DNA of 64,000 nucleotides from Monosporascus cannonballus. Taxonomy: Eukaryota > Ascomycota > Sordariomycetes > Xylariales. Location: assembly GCA_004154925.1 (NCBI GenBank), contig QJNS01000053.1, positions 1 to 64,000 on the forward strand, in the 5' to 3' direction. This document shows positions 26,379-41,443 of the stretch, piece after piece. Position numbers and translations under genes: made by a program. Under the pieces are notes generated by a model, which saw only the letters and a program-made list of their open reading frames with translations, ran no database searches and was not told where the DNA came from. Within the stretch, counting starts at the first letter, position 1; every line of letters starts with the position of its first letter.

Positions 26379-26799
26379 TATAACGAACTTATTATATATT
26401 TACCTGGAAATATAAATAATATCCGAAATAAGGTTTCCATTTGTAAGTAATAATAAGGCAAAAAATAATTTAATAATTTATTTATTAAAAAATTTAAAAA
26501 AGTTTTCTTTAATTAAAAAACTGTATAATTATTTTTAATTTAAAAACTTAAATTAATAATTAAAAAGTAAATATTAAATAAATATTATTTATATAAAAAA
26601 TCGATTTATTTTATATCTTAATTCCTTACAATAAATATGTCGTAGATTTATGTAATCTATGTAATCTAATACCAGATTACCTGGATCACCTAGATCATTT
26701 GGAGTGCCAAACCCTTGGCCCCGGGGTTTTCCCGTAACAGGCCCACGCTAGGCCCCAAAGGTCGGTCTTTTCGAGACAGGAACCCCTGTTCCTGTAACA
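26379..26799 (-). repeat. G1 LTR (5' LTR in coding sense)
   Basis: 421 bp. The plus-strand left end reads TATAACGAACTT, a RIP-altered version of TGTAGCGAACCT in the other LTR; the right end is CCTGTAACA. The half nearest the target site keeps more C/G than the other half. Confidence 0.95.
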
Positions 26800-26804
26800 T
26801 TAAA

Positions 26805-27112
26805 TCAATTAGGTAAATACTATTACCCGTAACTATTAATATTTTAATACCGTTATTTATATTTATTATTAATATTATATACGTTTATTTTAAATTAATT
26901 ATTCGGATACCGTTATTAATAACTGTTATCGGCTAACTAAATTAAGGTATAAAAATACCTTATAGTAAAATAAATCCTACTTTATAACGAAGATCGGCCA
27001 TTATTTATAATAAATTTATCTATGATTATATACGTAAAAATAATTACTATTATTTTCTTAAATTAATTATTATTACTTATTTACCCGGAATAATTTATTA
27101 TAATTATACAAA

Positions 27113-27144
<32 letters not shown>

Positions 27145-28930
27145 AATATTATATAAATATATATATATATTTATTTACTTATTTCGCCCTTATTTATTCG
27201 TATAAAAACCTATTTTTTCTTTTATTACCGTTATTATTATACGGCCGATATATTACGAAAAATATATAAATATTTAGGTAAAATATATTATATTATTACG
27301 GATTATTAATATAATTCCGGTAAATTACTTTTTTACTTTTCTTTAAAAGTAATATTAATATTAATATTAATATCAATATTGGCTTACCGCCGCCGGTATT
27401 ACGCGTAATATTAATAATAATAGTAATAAATTTATTTTTATAATTTTTAAAATTATTTCGGTTTCGCTAATACGCATTTAATTTACGTCGTAAACGCCTT
27501 AATCCAATATAACCTAATACGCGTTTTATATTATATTTAATCCCTTATCGTATGATATTATTACGTATAACCTTATAATTATTAAAAAACCGTAAACGTA
27601 TTTCGTTTTTTCAAAAACGTTATTTTTATTAAATAATAATAGGCCCGGAACCGGTTCGTTATAAACATTAATAAAGGTTACGATAAACTTTATATTTTCC
27701 CGTAAGCGTAATTCTTTAAATACTGCAGTAATAATAATAATTAATATGTAATAATATAAGGTAATATTAACCGTTTTACCGTTAACGCCGGAACTTATAC
27801 CGTTATTCGTATTACTGGCCGTAACAATATTACTTTCCGTATTTTATTACGGATTTCGCGGATTCCGCATATCGGACATTTAAATACTTAAACCGAAAAC
27901 AACCCTTTTTCCGGTAATTACAAATAGCTTATCCCTTATAATAATTCCGATAACGACGCCGATTATAACGATAATAATAATTATAATAATACCGATAAAT
28001 TTATATTCGAAATAAACGTAAAAGGCCGTCGTACCGGTACCGATTTTAACGGCAATAATAATAACAGTAATAATGGCCGTAACGGTAATAATACCGGTAT
28101 CTATAATTATAACCGTAATATTTTTTATAACTGTAAAGCCAACGTAAATTCGCGTAATTCCGCAAATTTGGCTTATAACAATTATTCCGTCGGATCCAGC
28201 AAACGGTTTAACTATTTACCGCTCGGGTTATATGCTATTAGCGCCCGCGTTTTCGTAAATTAATTACGTAAATAATTAAAAGGTTTCGGCCGTAATAATA
28301 TCCGCCAATTTAATAATATATAAAATAATTAATAATAGGCAGTAATAATTATTATTAAGAATTCCGAATAACTAATTATATATATTTAATATGAAAATAT
28401 AATCGATATTTATATTAATTTTACTGGTATTAATCCGGGTTATAATTATAACATTTAAAAGTAATACCGTTACCGCCCGCCTAAAATATTACGGTTAACT
28501 TTTAGAACTTTTTCATAACGCCCGGTTTTATAGGGCTTAATTACGAAAAATTCCGCGTCGAAATCGCTTATTTTTCGTAACTGTTATCGGACTTACATAT
28601 ACGACGTACCTAGGTCGCCAACCCGCCATTTTAAGCCGTTTAAGTAATAACATTAATAATAAAAATACTAATACGAAAAATAAGTAAACGGATAAATAGG
28701 TTAAAAAATTAAGAAAAAAAAACTTAGGTTTTATTATTTGATTTGGAAAAAAAGGTGGCAATAACTATATTGCCTAAAAATAAAAGGCGAAACGCGGCCG
28801 TACGGGAACCTATTTCGGCCGTAATTAAGGAAAAAAGAGATTAATAAGCGTTAAATTTAACAAACATTAAATTTGTCTTATAATTAGTTTAAAAACGTAC
28901 CCGTTTATCTTAAAGAATAATAATTTATAT
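26805..28930 (-). repeat. Rep1 copy B, middle part
   Basis: Resumes Rep1 after G1 and aligns with 2660-4750. On the minus strand the DMRNPRNP motif (about 27865), a hydrophobic stretch YNEPVPGLLLFNKNNVFEKT (about 27660-27600) and the EFFVIKPYKTGRYEKVLK motif (about 28560-28505) parallel copy A. The minus frame at 28537-28761 (74 codons) covers part of it. The protein is not recognised. Confidence 0.7.
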
Positions 28931-29889
28931 ATAATAATATTAATAAAAACAATAATAACAAAAGTAAGAATATATAACGTAATATTTGTAATAACGCAAA
29001 AATAACGGATAAAAAAATAAATAACAAAACGATATTATTTATATTAAGCCTTATAACAAATTACTTTAATCCGGCGTAATAAACGCCATATCCGCTTAAC
29101 GTAACCTAAGCCGAACGGCAATAATAAGCAATAATAAATAATAATTCCCTACCGCCTTTTACCTCCCCGTTACCTTTCCGTTACCACCTGTTACTACTTA
29201 TTCTTATTATCTTACGGCCTTTTTTTCGGACGTTTAACGGGGGCGTCGCCCGTATTCTTATTACCGCCTTTACGAACCGCCGGCGTTGGCACCTATACGG
29301 CGGCACCTTGCCCACCCCCCTGCTGTAAATTCCGGTACCCGATTTCCTGCCGAATTTTGTCGTGAGACATACCGTCGAAAAAAGGAAAATAAACGATATG
29401 CTTATGCGAAACAAACAAAATACCCTTTAAACGGTAACCCGGCGATATCGGTTATCCGAATATATTATAAATACGGAAACGGATATGTACATAACTAATA
29501 ACATTAGTAATACCGAAAACGGTCTGGCAATAATTACGGTAAATAATAGTATTTTTGGCGGCAAAACCCAATTGGCAAACGTATTAGCTTAACAAAATAC
29601 TTTTATTAATCGTAAACGTACCCACTGCTAAAGGTCGGGCGCAAATAGTATTAACGCCTATACTGCGGTAAACGCCGGCCTTTTTTTTAGCGGCCGTACG
29701 GTAATGGCAAAAAAAATATTATAATTATTATTATCGCTATCGTCGTTATCGTGATTATTATTATTATCGTTATTATTATCGTCGCTTTCTTTATTATTAT
29801 TATAATTATGACCGTTATTAATATAATTATTTTTATTTTTATTATTAACGTTATTATTATTATTATTACCACCGCCTTAAAAAAATAAT
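28931..29889. other. Segment present only in Rep1 copy B
   Basis: Nearly 1 kb without a partner in copy A. 29150-29420 is richer in C/G, and short frames overlap there on both strands (29286-29498 plus, 29181-29414 minus), neither resembling a known family. 29680-29870 is a low-complexity ATT/ATC run that gives an Ile-rich minus frame, not a gene. Confidence 0.5.
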
Positions 29890-31055
29890 ATTAAAACCGG
29901 GCGGTCGCCAATATTTTTATTATTACGATTACCGCTAAAAATACTAAAGGTAATAACGTTAAGAAAGCCGAAATTAATATAACGTAATACGGGCGAAAAA
30001 TACGGTTATAATTACGGTTATAATTACGGTTATAATTAAAATAATAATTACAGTTATTATGATTAAAATAATATTATATCGTTATTATAATAACATTATT
30101 ATATTTTTAACGATATTACCGGCCCGATAATCATAATAATTGGCAAATCGAAAATTATATATTTTTAATATTTTTTTTCCGGCGCTTATATACGATAATA
30201 ACGGCAATAATATTAGAACTTAATAATATTATAAAACGTCTATTATTAAATTACCGTATTAAGCTTGTCTTATTATTATTAATCCGTCGTTTTTTACAAA
30301 ATACGAATAAAAAAATTTACGGCCAATTTAATTTATTTTTACGTATACGGGAATTTCGGGATAACGACGCCGGCTTACCTTGATTTTTCCGGTTACGTTA
30401 TAAATAATATATAACGTACCGTTTTATAAAAGTCGCCGGAAACCGGCAATTGGATCCCTATAACGGAAAAGTTAACGTCGAATAGGTTAAAATCTTTTTA
30501 TTACTTTTTAAAAACATTTTTTATATATACATTATTACGTAATTAAAAGTTTTAATAAAACGGTAATAATATAATAAAAAAGTAATAATAATATATTACC
30601 GATATAAAGTTAAATAAATCAAATACTTTAAATATAAAAAGATATATAAATAAAGTTTTTTAAATAATAATAAAAAAAGAAGAAAATAAAAAAAATTATA
30701 AAACGGCAGTTAACGCTTTAATATAACGATATTTTTTATGTTAATTCAAATATTTATATTTAAATAATTAAACAAAATATTACGTAATATTATATATATA
30801 TTATATATAATTTTTATTTTTATCGGACTGGAATAATTTTATTATTATTATTATTTATTATAATAAACCTTATTCTTTTTATTACTTTTTTCCGATTTAT
30901 ACCTTATTTTTACGTTTTAAACTTATTACGATAAAATACTTATATAAATATTATTTTTAAGAAAAATAAGTCGCCGCCGGCCGGAATTATATAAAATAAT
31001 TATAGTAACAGTAACAGGAAAATTACGTTATTATTTTTTTTATTATTACTTTATA
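29890..31055. repeat. Rep1 copy B, right part
   Basis: Aligns with 9470-10465. It includes three successive units of aattacggttat at 30005-30040 and the conserved tggcaaatcgaaaattatat block. No intact coding frame. Confidence 0.7.
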
Positions 31056-31189
31056 TAATTCTTTATTTTTGGCAAAATTAATATTATTTTTAATATATAT
31101 TATATTATAATAACCGCAAAAGCAAAAATAACCTTTGCTTTAAAACACCCCATTAACATTATAATTTTTATTTTTTAATTTTTCTTACT

Positions 31190-31780
31190 CGGTCGGAAGT
31201 CTTAGGATTAGCAAAGAAAATGTTCGGCCGCGCCACATTTTCTTTAGTTTAACTCGTTCGTCCTGGATAAGTAAAGACCTATTCGCTCGTCCAGGACGAG
31301 TAAAACCCTATTTACATGTTTTAAACGAATAAGCCATTATTTTTAATTAATCCCGTTCGTTCGTTTAGGACGAATAAAACGCCGTTAATTTGTTCCGGAC
31401 GAATAAAGTATTATTTGTTAATTAATTTAATACGTTTTTCCAGTACAAATATATTATTATTTTTTATTAATCCGGTTCGTTCGTTTAGGACGAATAAAAC
31501 GCCGTTAATTTGTTCCGGACGAATAAAGTATTATTTTTTAATTAATTTAATACGTTTTTCCAGTACAAATATATTATTATTTTTTATTAATCCGGTTCGT
31601 TCGTCTAGGACGAATAAAACCTTACTTACTTATCCCGGACAAATAAATTATTATCTTTTAATTAACTTAGTTCGCCTTTTTAGCATAAATATATTATTAC
31701 TTTTTTTTATTAATCCGGTTCGTTCGTTCAAAACGAATAAAACCTTATTTATTTAAAACGAATAAATTATTATTCCAGAC
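31190..31780. repeat. 120-bp tandem repeat with inverted GTTCGT/ACGAAT motifs
   Basis: The string ttaatccggttcgttcgt (first copy ttaatcccg) starts units at about 31345, 31465, 31585 and 31708, spaced 120, 120 and 123 bp, with a more diverged unit upstream. Units carry short inverted repeats such as ttcgtttaggacgaa; the upstream unit has the perfect palindrome ctcgtccaggacgag at 31286-31300. Because 120 is a multiple of three, a plus frame stays open for 113 codons (31415-31756) as three 40-residue repeats. I regard this as a tandem DNA repeat rather than a gene. Confidence 0.85.
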
Positions 31781-31799
31781 CTTTTTATTAATATAAACT

Positions 31800-35104
<3,305 letters not shown>

Positions 35105-35326
35105 TGGCGTTAAAAAGTAAAAAAAAAAAATAAAAAGGTGCAATTTGGCAAAATAGCTGGTTGCCTAAGGGAATTACTTACCTCGTTTTACGTTAAGTTG
35201 GAAATTAATTTTACGATATTTTCATTTATAGGGGTTATCGTAAACTACCGGTTACCCTCTTTCCAACCCCACTACGGGCCTTTAGTAATACTCCTAAGGA
35301 CAGAAGCACGGTAAAAGGGGTAACTC

Positions 35327-35532
35327 TGTCAGGTGCCAACGTACGACACCCTTTCCGGGGTCCAGCGCCCTACCAGTATGGCTCCAGTTTATGTATATAT
35401 AGGGGGGCTTCGCCCCCGAGTAGTTAGAAGAGGGCAGGCATTAATGGTTATCTATTTATTATCCATACTATGAACTACCTGCTAGGCTGCTTCTTCTGCC
35501 TTTCACTCCGTGCTTTACCATTTTCCCTGACA
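35327..35532 (+). repeat. LTR family Y, copy 1
   Basis: 206 bp with perfect inverted ends TGTCAGG...CCTGACA. It aligns along its length with 60708-60912 and in its promoter-proximal part with 60399-60611. A TATA box (tatatata at about 35394-35401) is followed at once by a G5/C5 hairpin. Little RIP damage. The five bases on either side (aactc, ccaaa) do not match, so it is a 5' LTR or a rearranged solo LTR. Confidence 0.8.
35393..35417 (+). promoter_or_regulatory. LTR-Y core promoter: TATA box plus start-proximal hairpin
   Basis: gtatatatata followed by GGGGG-CTTCG-CCCCC (35403-35417). The same TATA-GGGGG-CTTCG arrangement appears at about 60773-60793 and 60481-60498, with one strand of the stem partly degraded. 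Confidence 0.55.
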
Positions 35533-35668
35533 CCAAACCAATAAACCGGCTTAGATGACAAACGCTTAAGGGGATATGCCTATAACGGACGTCGCGCAGC
35601 TAACCACGTTAATCTCTAAGTTTATGAACTAACAACGGGGTGGTCGAAGGAACCGATCCGGGGGTGGC

Positions 35669-35908
35669 TTGGGACAGGGCTCGGATAACCGGCCCCATGC
35701 GCAATGGCTTTCTAACAACGAAATAAAAGTTCGGAAACGGAAAGAGCAATGCTTCCGCTGCGCCGCCACGAGCCATTTGAGCTGGGAATACCTCAAATAC
35801 AAACCCGCAAAGCGGCCTTATCCGGTTAGGACGGAGGTTGCGGTAATAAGCTTGCGAAATGCCGTTAACGGGGATAACGATACGGATAACGAAAATTTAA
35901 AAAAATAA
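35669..35908 (+). pseudogene. Gypsy gag C-terminus with zinc knuckle (fragment)
   Basis: A 79-codon open frame with the CCHC-type knuckle CFRCAATSHLSWEYL: three zinc ligands (C, C, H) at the usual CX2CX4H spacing and the last Cys replaced by Tyr, consistent with TGC to TAC. Basic residues before and PAKRPYPVR after are typical of retroelement nucleocapsids. The knuckle lies only about 215 bp after LTR-Y, so most of gag is missing. Base composition is near normal here, then turns AT-rich after about 35900. Confidence 0.75.
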
Positions 35909-38900
35909 CCTTTGTTAAAAGTCGTTAATAAAAAAAGGACGTAATAAAGGAAAATTTACAAAAAGTTAATAAAAAATTAAATAGTATTTTTTTATATTAA
36001 ACGTTTTAATTAATAATATTATATATATAAATATCCTAATCGATAATAAATATATTTATTATTTTGCGTTTAATTAACGGTTAATCCGCCGTTTAAAGTT
36101 ATAATGTATATTTATTATACCTCGTTAATTAAGGTTAACGAAAAATAACAAGCTTATAATAACCGCGATTTAAAAAATTATTTACGTAAACGTAAATTTA
36201 ATCAGCCGCCTAAAACGAATCTGGAAATACGTAATTAAAGATTTATTTTACTTTTTTATTTTAGGAAAACCCTAAATAAAATATAATAATATCGTATACG
36301 AAGCGAAATAACGGTTTATCCGTTTTACGGATTATATTACCGCGCCTATATTACGTAAAAAATTAATTTAATAAAAAGCTTAAAAACCGCTTAAAAAGGT
36401 AATTATAAAAATATAAAAAAGCCCGCTTAATAACGGTTATAACTTTCGCAATAATAACGTAGCAAAATTGCTATGAGAAAAATAAAATATAATTATACGC
36501 AATTTTTATAAAAAATATTAATAAAGCCTTAAAGATAAAGCTGTAAGTAATCTTTAACGATATAACGGAACGTTTTTTTAAAAAAATACGGAAATTCCAA
36601 AACCTTTTTATAAACGAGAAATATTTATCATTATTATTTTATCGTAATAATAACAACGTAACGATAAGCCTAAAAATAAATATTCAGGTTAAGAAAAAAT
36701 AATTTTATAAAGACCTTTATACGGAATATTAAGGGAAGAATTATTACTTTTACGTAAAATATTTACAAATTTATTCGATAAAAATTAAATTCGGATTAAT
36801 AATTTTCTTATAAGTATTCCGGTATTATTCGTAAGGAAATTTAACGGAAATTTACGGTTTTACGTAAATTATAAGAAATTAAATAAAATTAGGAAACAAA
36901 ACCGTTATTTCTTTCCATTAATAAAAAAACGTTATGAACCTTATCATAGACCCGGTAGTTTACAAAGCTTAACGTTCGAACGGCTTTTTATTAATTACGT
37001 ATCCGTTAAAAAAATAAATAAAAAGTTACGTTTCGTATACGTTTTAAATGTTTCGAAAAATTAATATATTTATTTGGCCTTAACGGTATACCGGTTACCT
37101 TTTAACGTCGTATTAATATTACGTTAAAATGTTATTTTAATAACTTTTACTTTATGTATATAAATAATATATTAATATATTTATCCGGTTTTCGAACCGA
37201 TTTTATAGCTAAAATTAAGCTGGTATTTTGCCGTTTGGCGGAAATTAAATTAAAGCTGGACCCGGATAAGTACAAATTTGAAATTTAGAAAATAAAAACT
37301 TAAAGTTTGTTATCGAAATAAAAATAAATTTAAAAATTAATTTTAAAAAGGTAACCGTTATTCGAAAATAAAATGTTTTATTAACGTAAAAAAGGTTAGG
37401 AATTTTATCGAATTCGTTAGTTTTTACCGAATTTTTATAAAAACCTTTAATAAAATAACGGCTTTCTTTTACGATTAATTAAAAAAGGAATTTTTTTCCG
37501 TTAAAAAATGAAAAATAATAAAGTTTTAATTAATTTAAAGAACTTTGTATTATAACGTTTATTTTTACTTATTAAAATTTCAAAAAGAAAACGGTAATAA
37601 AAAAAATTTATTCCGGTTAAATAATTAAAAAGTATTTATTTAAATTCGATTTATTAAAGCACTCATAATTAATTATATATTTTTTAAAAGAGTTATCGGC
37701 AGCTAAATTTAATTACAAAATATATAATAAAGAATATTAATTATCGTTAAAGCGTTAACGAAATAAAAAAAGATTTTAAAAATTAATAAATTTTTTATAA
37801 TTTTAATAAATTACGTAAATTTTTAATACTTTATAAATATCCGCAAATTTATTAAAAAATAAATTTGATAAGATAACTTATTATCCCCTTTTAATTTCAT
37901 ATTTATATATCACCTTCATAAATTAATAAATTAACATGATATTATATTTCGTAAATTATAAAATATATTTTATAATAGAAGAAATGTTAAGTTTAAAAAG
38001 GAAATAATTCGGTTAATTAAAAAGAAATAATTATTTAACGAATCGACGTTAATTTGAAAAGTTTTAATAACCGTAATTTATTTAAAATAAAAAAATAACA
38101 AACGACCGGTTATATTTCCTAATAAAAAAATATTTTTCGAAAAAAACCTTTGAGAAATATAAAACTTAAAAGTTATTAAAAATAAAACCTTAAATATGGC
38201 GTATACCCCCGTAACCCAAAAATTACGTAATTTTCTTCCGGTTATAAACGTGGTAAAAATTTTTATAATAAAATACTTTTTTAATTTCAAAACTTTTTTT
38301 AATTTAAAGAATATATTTAGGTTTTTATTTGAAAACCGTTTTGGACGTTATTAATTTAATGTGTATACGATGTTTATATTATCGGCCACCTAAGAAAAAA
38401 TATTGCGTTAATAATATTAATCCGTAATTATTATTGACCAGGGTAAATTTAAAATATAGTCTGCTTTTGCCGTATTTATGACGTATATAACAGGTTATAC
38501 GTATAAAAAGAAATAAGAAAAAATTATGGCGGCCTTTATTTATTCCGAACCGATTTTATTTAGATTTTCTAGTAAATTTTATAATCGATTTACCGGTAAG
38601 GCAAATCAAACCCTTATTTTTTTTATGGTATTTTACGATCGTTTAACGAAAATAATTATTTTAACACCGATATTTAATATAAACGCAAAAATGTACGTTT
38701 ATTATTTTATTATTTATTATTACAAATATTATAATATTTTTAATAATTTATTATTTAATAAAAGGAATAATTAAATAAATAAATTTTAAATTTATTTATA
38801 AGATTTAATAAATATATAATAATGATTTAATACATTTCTTTATTTTTAAATCAACGGAATTAGGGAAGAAATTAACCAAAAAACTTTCGCGTATTTTCGT

Positions 38901-39727
38901 TATTTTATAAATTACGTATAATATATTTAAGCCGAACTTTTATTAGCAATATAATTAGTTTTTAACGGTAAAAAATTTCGGTCAGGGTAAATCTTTTTTG
39001 GTAATTTACGGATAAAATATAAAACTTATTAACGAAATACCGGTAATTATTTAATTAACTTTTAATTCGGAAAAAATTATTAATTTCATTGAAAAATTAG
39101 CAAAAAATACGAAATTTGCAAAAGTTATTATAATATCGATATAAGCCTAAATAAACTAATTAATTTATACTTTTAAAAAATAAACACCATATTTTAAAAT
39201 AAAGAATTTAATATAATTAAATTTAAAAAACATAATTATTTTGTAATTATTTAAGAAATTATTATAAATACATATTAAATATAAGATTACCGTAATTATG
39301 CCATATAATATTATAAAATTAAATATACCGTTAAAAATATATCCGAAATTCGACATAAATTTCCTAAAGTTAATAATAAAAAATCTGTTATTTAACTAGA
39401 TTTTACATAATAATTAACCGTTATTAATGTTTTTAAAAATATATATATATATAATAAAATGTATATTAAAAACCAAAATTAAGTATGTAAGTTACGGTCG
39501 TTAAAAAAGTTATTCGTAAAATGGGCAGGTTACGCCGAACCAGTATTGGAATTACGTAATAATTTCGAAAATATAATTATTTTTAATAATTTCGAAAAAT
39601 TATTCGGAAATAGAAACGAGGTTGGCGAAAACGTAAAGGTACGAATAAGGACAAAAAGAAAAAGATATAAACAAAGCCGCCGCCGCTTTGCCATAATTTC
39701 GTTATTCTTTAAGGGCGAGGAAACGGG
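35909..39727 (+). pseudogene. W element: degraded Gypsy pol (RT, RNase H, integrase, chromodomain-like end)
   Basis: Plus strand. Near 37140-37320 the RT active-site block reads MYINNILIYLSGFRTDF; both catalytic Asp of the expected Y-x-D-D are Asn, as G to A would produce. It continues through LKLDPDKYKFEI. Near 37350-37500 VRNFIEFVSFYRIFIKTFNK corresponds to the usual VR.FLGF..FYRRFIK. 38526-38774 is an 82-codon open part of the integrase core with FYDRLTKIIILTP and YYNIFNNLLFNKRNN. At about 39490-39740 the end reads FVKWAGYAEPVLELRN, a chromodomain-type tail, then an Arg/Lys-rich terminus ending directly before the polypurine tract. Many stops; no antisense Cys-rich frame here. Confidence 0.85.
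39713..39727 (+). other. W element polypurine tract
   Basis: Purine run gcgaggaaacggg immediately before the LTR, inside the last codons of pol. Confidence 0.6.
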
Positions 39728-39920
39728 TGATATTATAGACTAAAGCCTATAAGGCGGTTCGGGCTTACGGAGCGAGCTTTTTAGCCCGAACTTATCCATA
39801 TATATATAAGGAGCAGCCACCTCGCTGGTGGCTAGCTATTTCTCCCCTTCCCTTCTTACTTTAAATATAAACCTTCGTTGGGCCGTGCCTTCGTTCAGCC
39901 TACGTATCGTACCCGTCACA
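39728..39920 (+). repeat. W element 3' LTR (193 bp)
   Basis: Begins TGATATTATAG after the polypurine tract and ends CCGTCACA. A TATA box tatatatata lies near 39800-39809. It carries two inverted repeats: gttcgggct/agcccgaac (39757-39765 with 39783-39791) and a tight hairpin agccacc-tcgct-ggtggct (39815-39833) just after the TATA box. Little RIP change. I found no second copy in the window, so the element's 5' end is missing or lies to the left in an unrecognisable state. Confidence 0.7.
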
Positions 39921-40885
39921 ATAAATACAGAACAAATAACATACATTTTTTTAAATACATTTTTAATATATACGGATTACTTATAAAAATTACATTAAAT
40001 AAAGGACTAATATTTACATTAAAATTTTAACAAAACCTAATAATATAAATTGACTTAAATTATAAATTATTTAACGTATTTAAACATTAAACAGATTAAT
40101 AAACAAAATAAATATATTAAACCTTAAAAATTTACTTACGATATTATTTTAATTATAAATAAAATATTTAAGTTAAAAAGTTATTAATCGTATAAATAAC
40201 TTATTATACTACTTATTACGAAAATGTGAAAATAATACCTATAAATGCGAATTTTAGATTTATTCTAGAAATTTATAAAAAAATACGTAACATCGATTTA
40301 ATTAATATAAAAATAATCCTTACGTTAAAATAATTATACTAATTGTACCAAAAGATAGGAATAGAATTAAAATTCGTACGCAATTAGATAAATAAGTATT
40401 ATAACCAGGAATAATTAAAGAAATTAACCTTCGAAAAGGGGAAAATAGATTTTTTTGCCACCAAAAATATTTAAATAAAATAAACTAACAAAAAACACGA
40501 TTTTAAATATATTGATTTATACAAAATCGTCAAAAGAATCTTAAAAAATAATTATTAATTAGAATTCTTACCTAAAATCAAATTCTATTTAATTTTTTAT
40601 GTTTTTTTACTTAAGGTAATAACAGATATAATCAAAATGCATACGGCATAAGACGATATGGAAATAAAGGACGAATAAGCATACGAAATAAAGAAAATTT
40701 TCGATATACGAAAACAAAACGGATTTACCTAATACCTAATTAAATGGAAAAAACATCCGGATTCCGAAAATATCTGGGAACCCGCCAAAAACCTTATTAG
40801 CGCCTAACGCCTATTAAAAAATTTCACCAATAACGCCGAGGCTAATAGGGTTAAAAGTCCCCCAATTAATAAATAACTAATCTGT
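39921..40885 (+). pseudogene. E0: Gypsy integrase C-terminal half and chromodomain
   Basis: Starts abruptly inside the integrase core next to the W LTR (NIHFFKYIFNIYGL, parallel to NIYFLKYIFSIYE of E4). The C-terminal part reads YEIKKIFDIRKQNGFT*YLIKWKKHPDSENIWEPAKNL in pieces (about 40680-40800), a near-complete chromodomain with the aromatic/acidic pattern retained, then RLLKNFTNNAEAN. The 5' half of E0 is not seen, so W insertion together with deletion is the simplest reading. Confidence 0.85.
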
Positions 40886-41290
40886 GGATTCCAGGTTGAA
40901 CTAGTCGAAAAAAGGTACGGCCTCCGCCGTTATGGGTTTGGCGGCCTTTAATTTAGCCTGTTTTTCTCGACGTTTTAACTTATCCAATTTTTCTAGGGAT
41001 CCAAAGCCACGGGATAACATACGTATTATACGATCGGCTCATAATTTCTTTTATTTTCGAAAACGAAAAATCTTAACCTATACTTATTCCGTTTTCTTTT
41101 AAGTTTTCTTAAATTCCGTTTTTACTTTAAGGTAGTTGGAAACGAGTTTTTCAAGTTGAAAAATGGAAAAACCGTTAACGTTATAAAGACCTTGGTTTCG
41201 CGTTACGTATTTTTCGTACCGGGAGAAATCCGATAAGGAAATATAATAAGATAATAACCAGCGACGAATATAATAAGAATATACGGGCAT
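40862..41290 (-). pseudogene. E0 antisense Cys-rich ORF
   Basis: Minus-strand frame beginning MPVYSYYIRRWLLSYYISL, then SRYEKYVTRNQGLYNVNGF, a region rich in Leu/Lys/Glu (QLEKLVSNYLKVKTEF), and after a frame disruption RMLSRGFGSLEKLDKLKRREKQ, ending with FFD*FNLESTD*LFINWG. Replacing Tyr by Cys at several positions restores a CxxC...CxxC......C start; the E4 copy still has Cys at one of these (NQNLCNVNSF). The end overlaps pol convergently. It lies between chromodomain and 3' LTR as in G1, E2 and E4. The function is unknown. Confidence 0.6.
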
Positions 41291-41428
41291 ATTTACGGTT
41301 CGAATAGTAATTAACTTGCGCAAATTATTCCCCTTTTTTGTTTTTCGGTTAATTGGTTTTTTAATACGACCCGATATAAGGGCAAAAGGAAAACTTATAG
41401 AAAAAAAGATCTTCTGGACGAAAATTAT

Positions 41429-41443
41429 AAAAAAGGAGGATCG
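41429..41443 (+). other. E0 polypurine tract
   Basis: aaaaaaggaggatcg directly before the LTR, marking plus-strand orientation for E0. E2 has ggaaggaggaaat in the same place. Confidence 0.75.

Larger units (their letters stand above)
19503..26799 (-). mobile_element. G1: full-length Ty3/Gypsy chromodomain LTR retrotransposon
   Basis: A 7297-bp element inserted in Rep1 copy B, with LTRs 19503-19925 and 26379-26799 and a perfect 5-bp target duplication TTAAA (19498-19502 and 26800-26804). Coding runs on the minus strand in the order gag zinc knuckle (about 25085-25040), RT (about 23350-22500), integrase (about 22000-21200), chromodomain (20880-20756), polypurine tract and 3' LTR. This is the Ty3/Gypsy order. 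All pol frames are broken by RIP-type stops, so it cannot encode its own proteins. It also carries an antisense Cys-rich frame near its 3' end (separate entry). The LTR pair differs by many transitions, so age cannot be read from LTR identity. Confidence 0.93.

Noticed and set aside
31345..31780. CRISPR array
   Set aside because: Units are contiguous 120-bp tandem repeats without unique spacers; the setting is eukaryotic.
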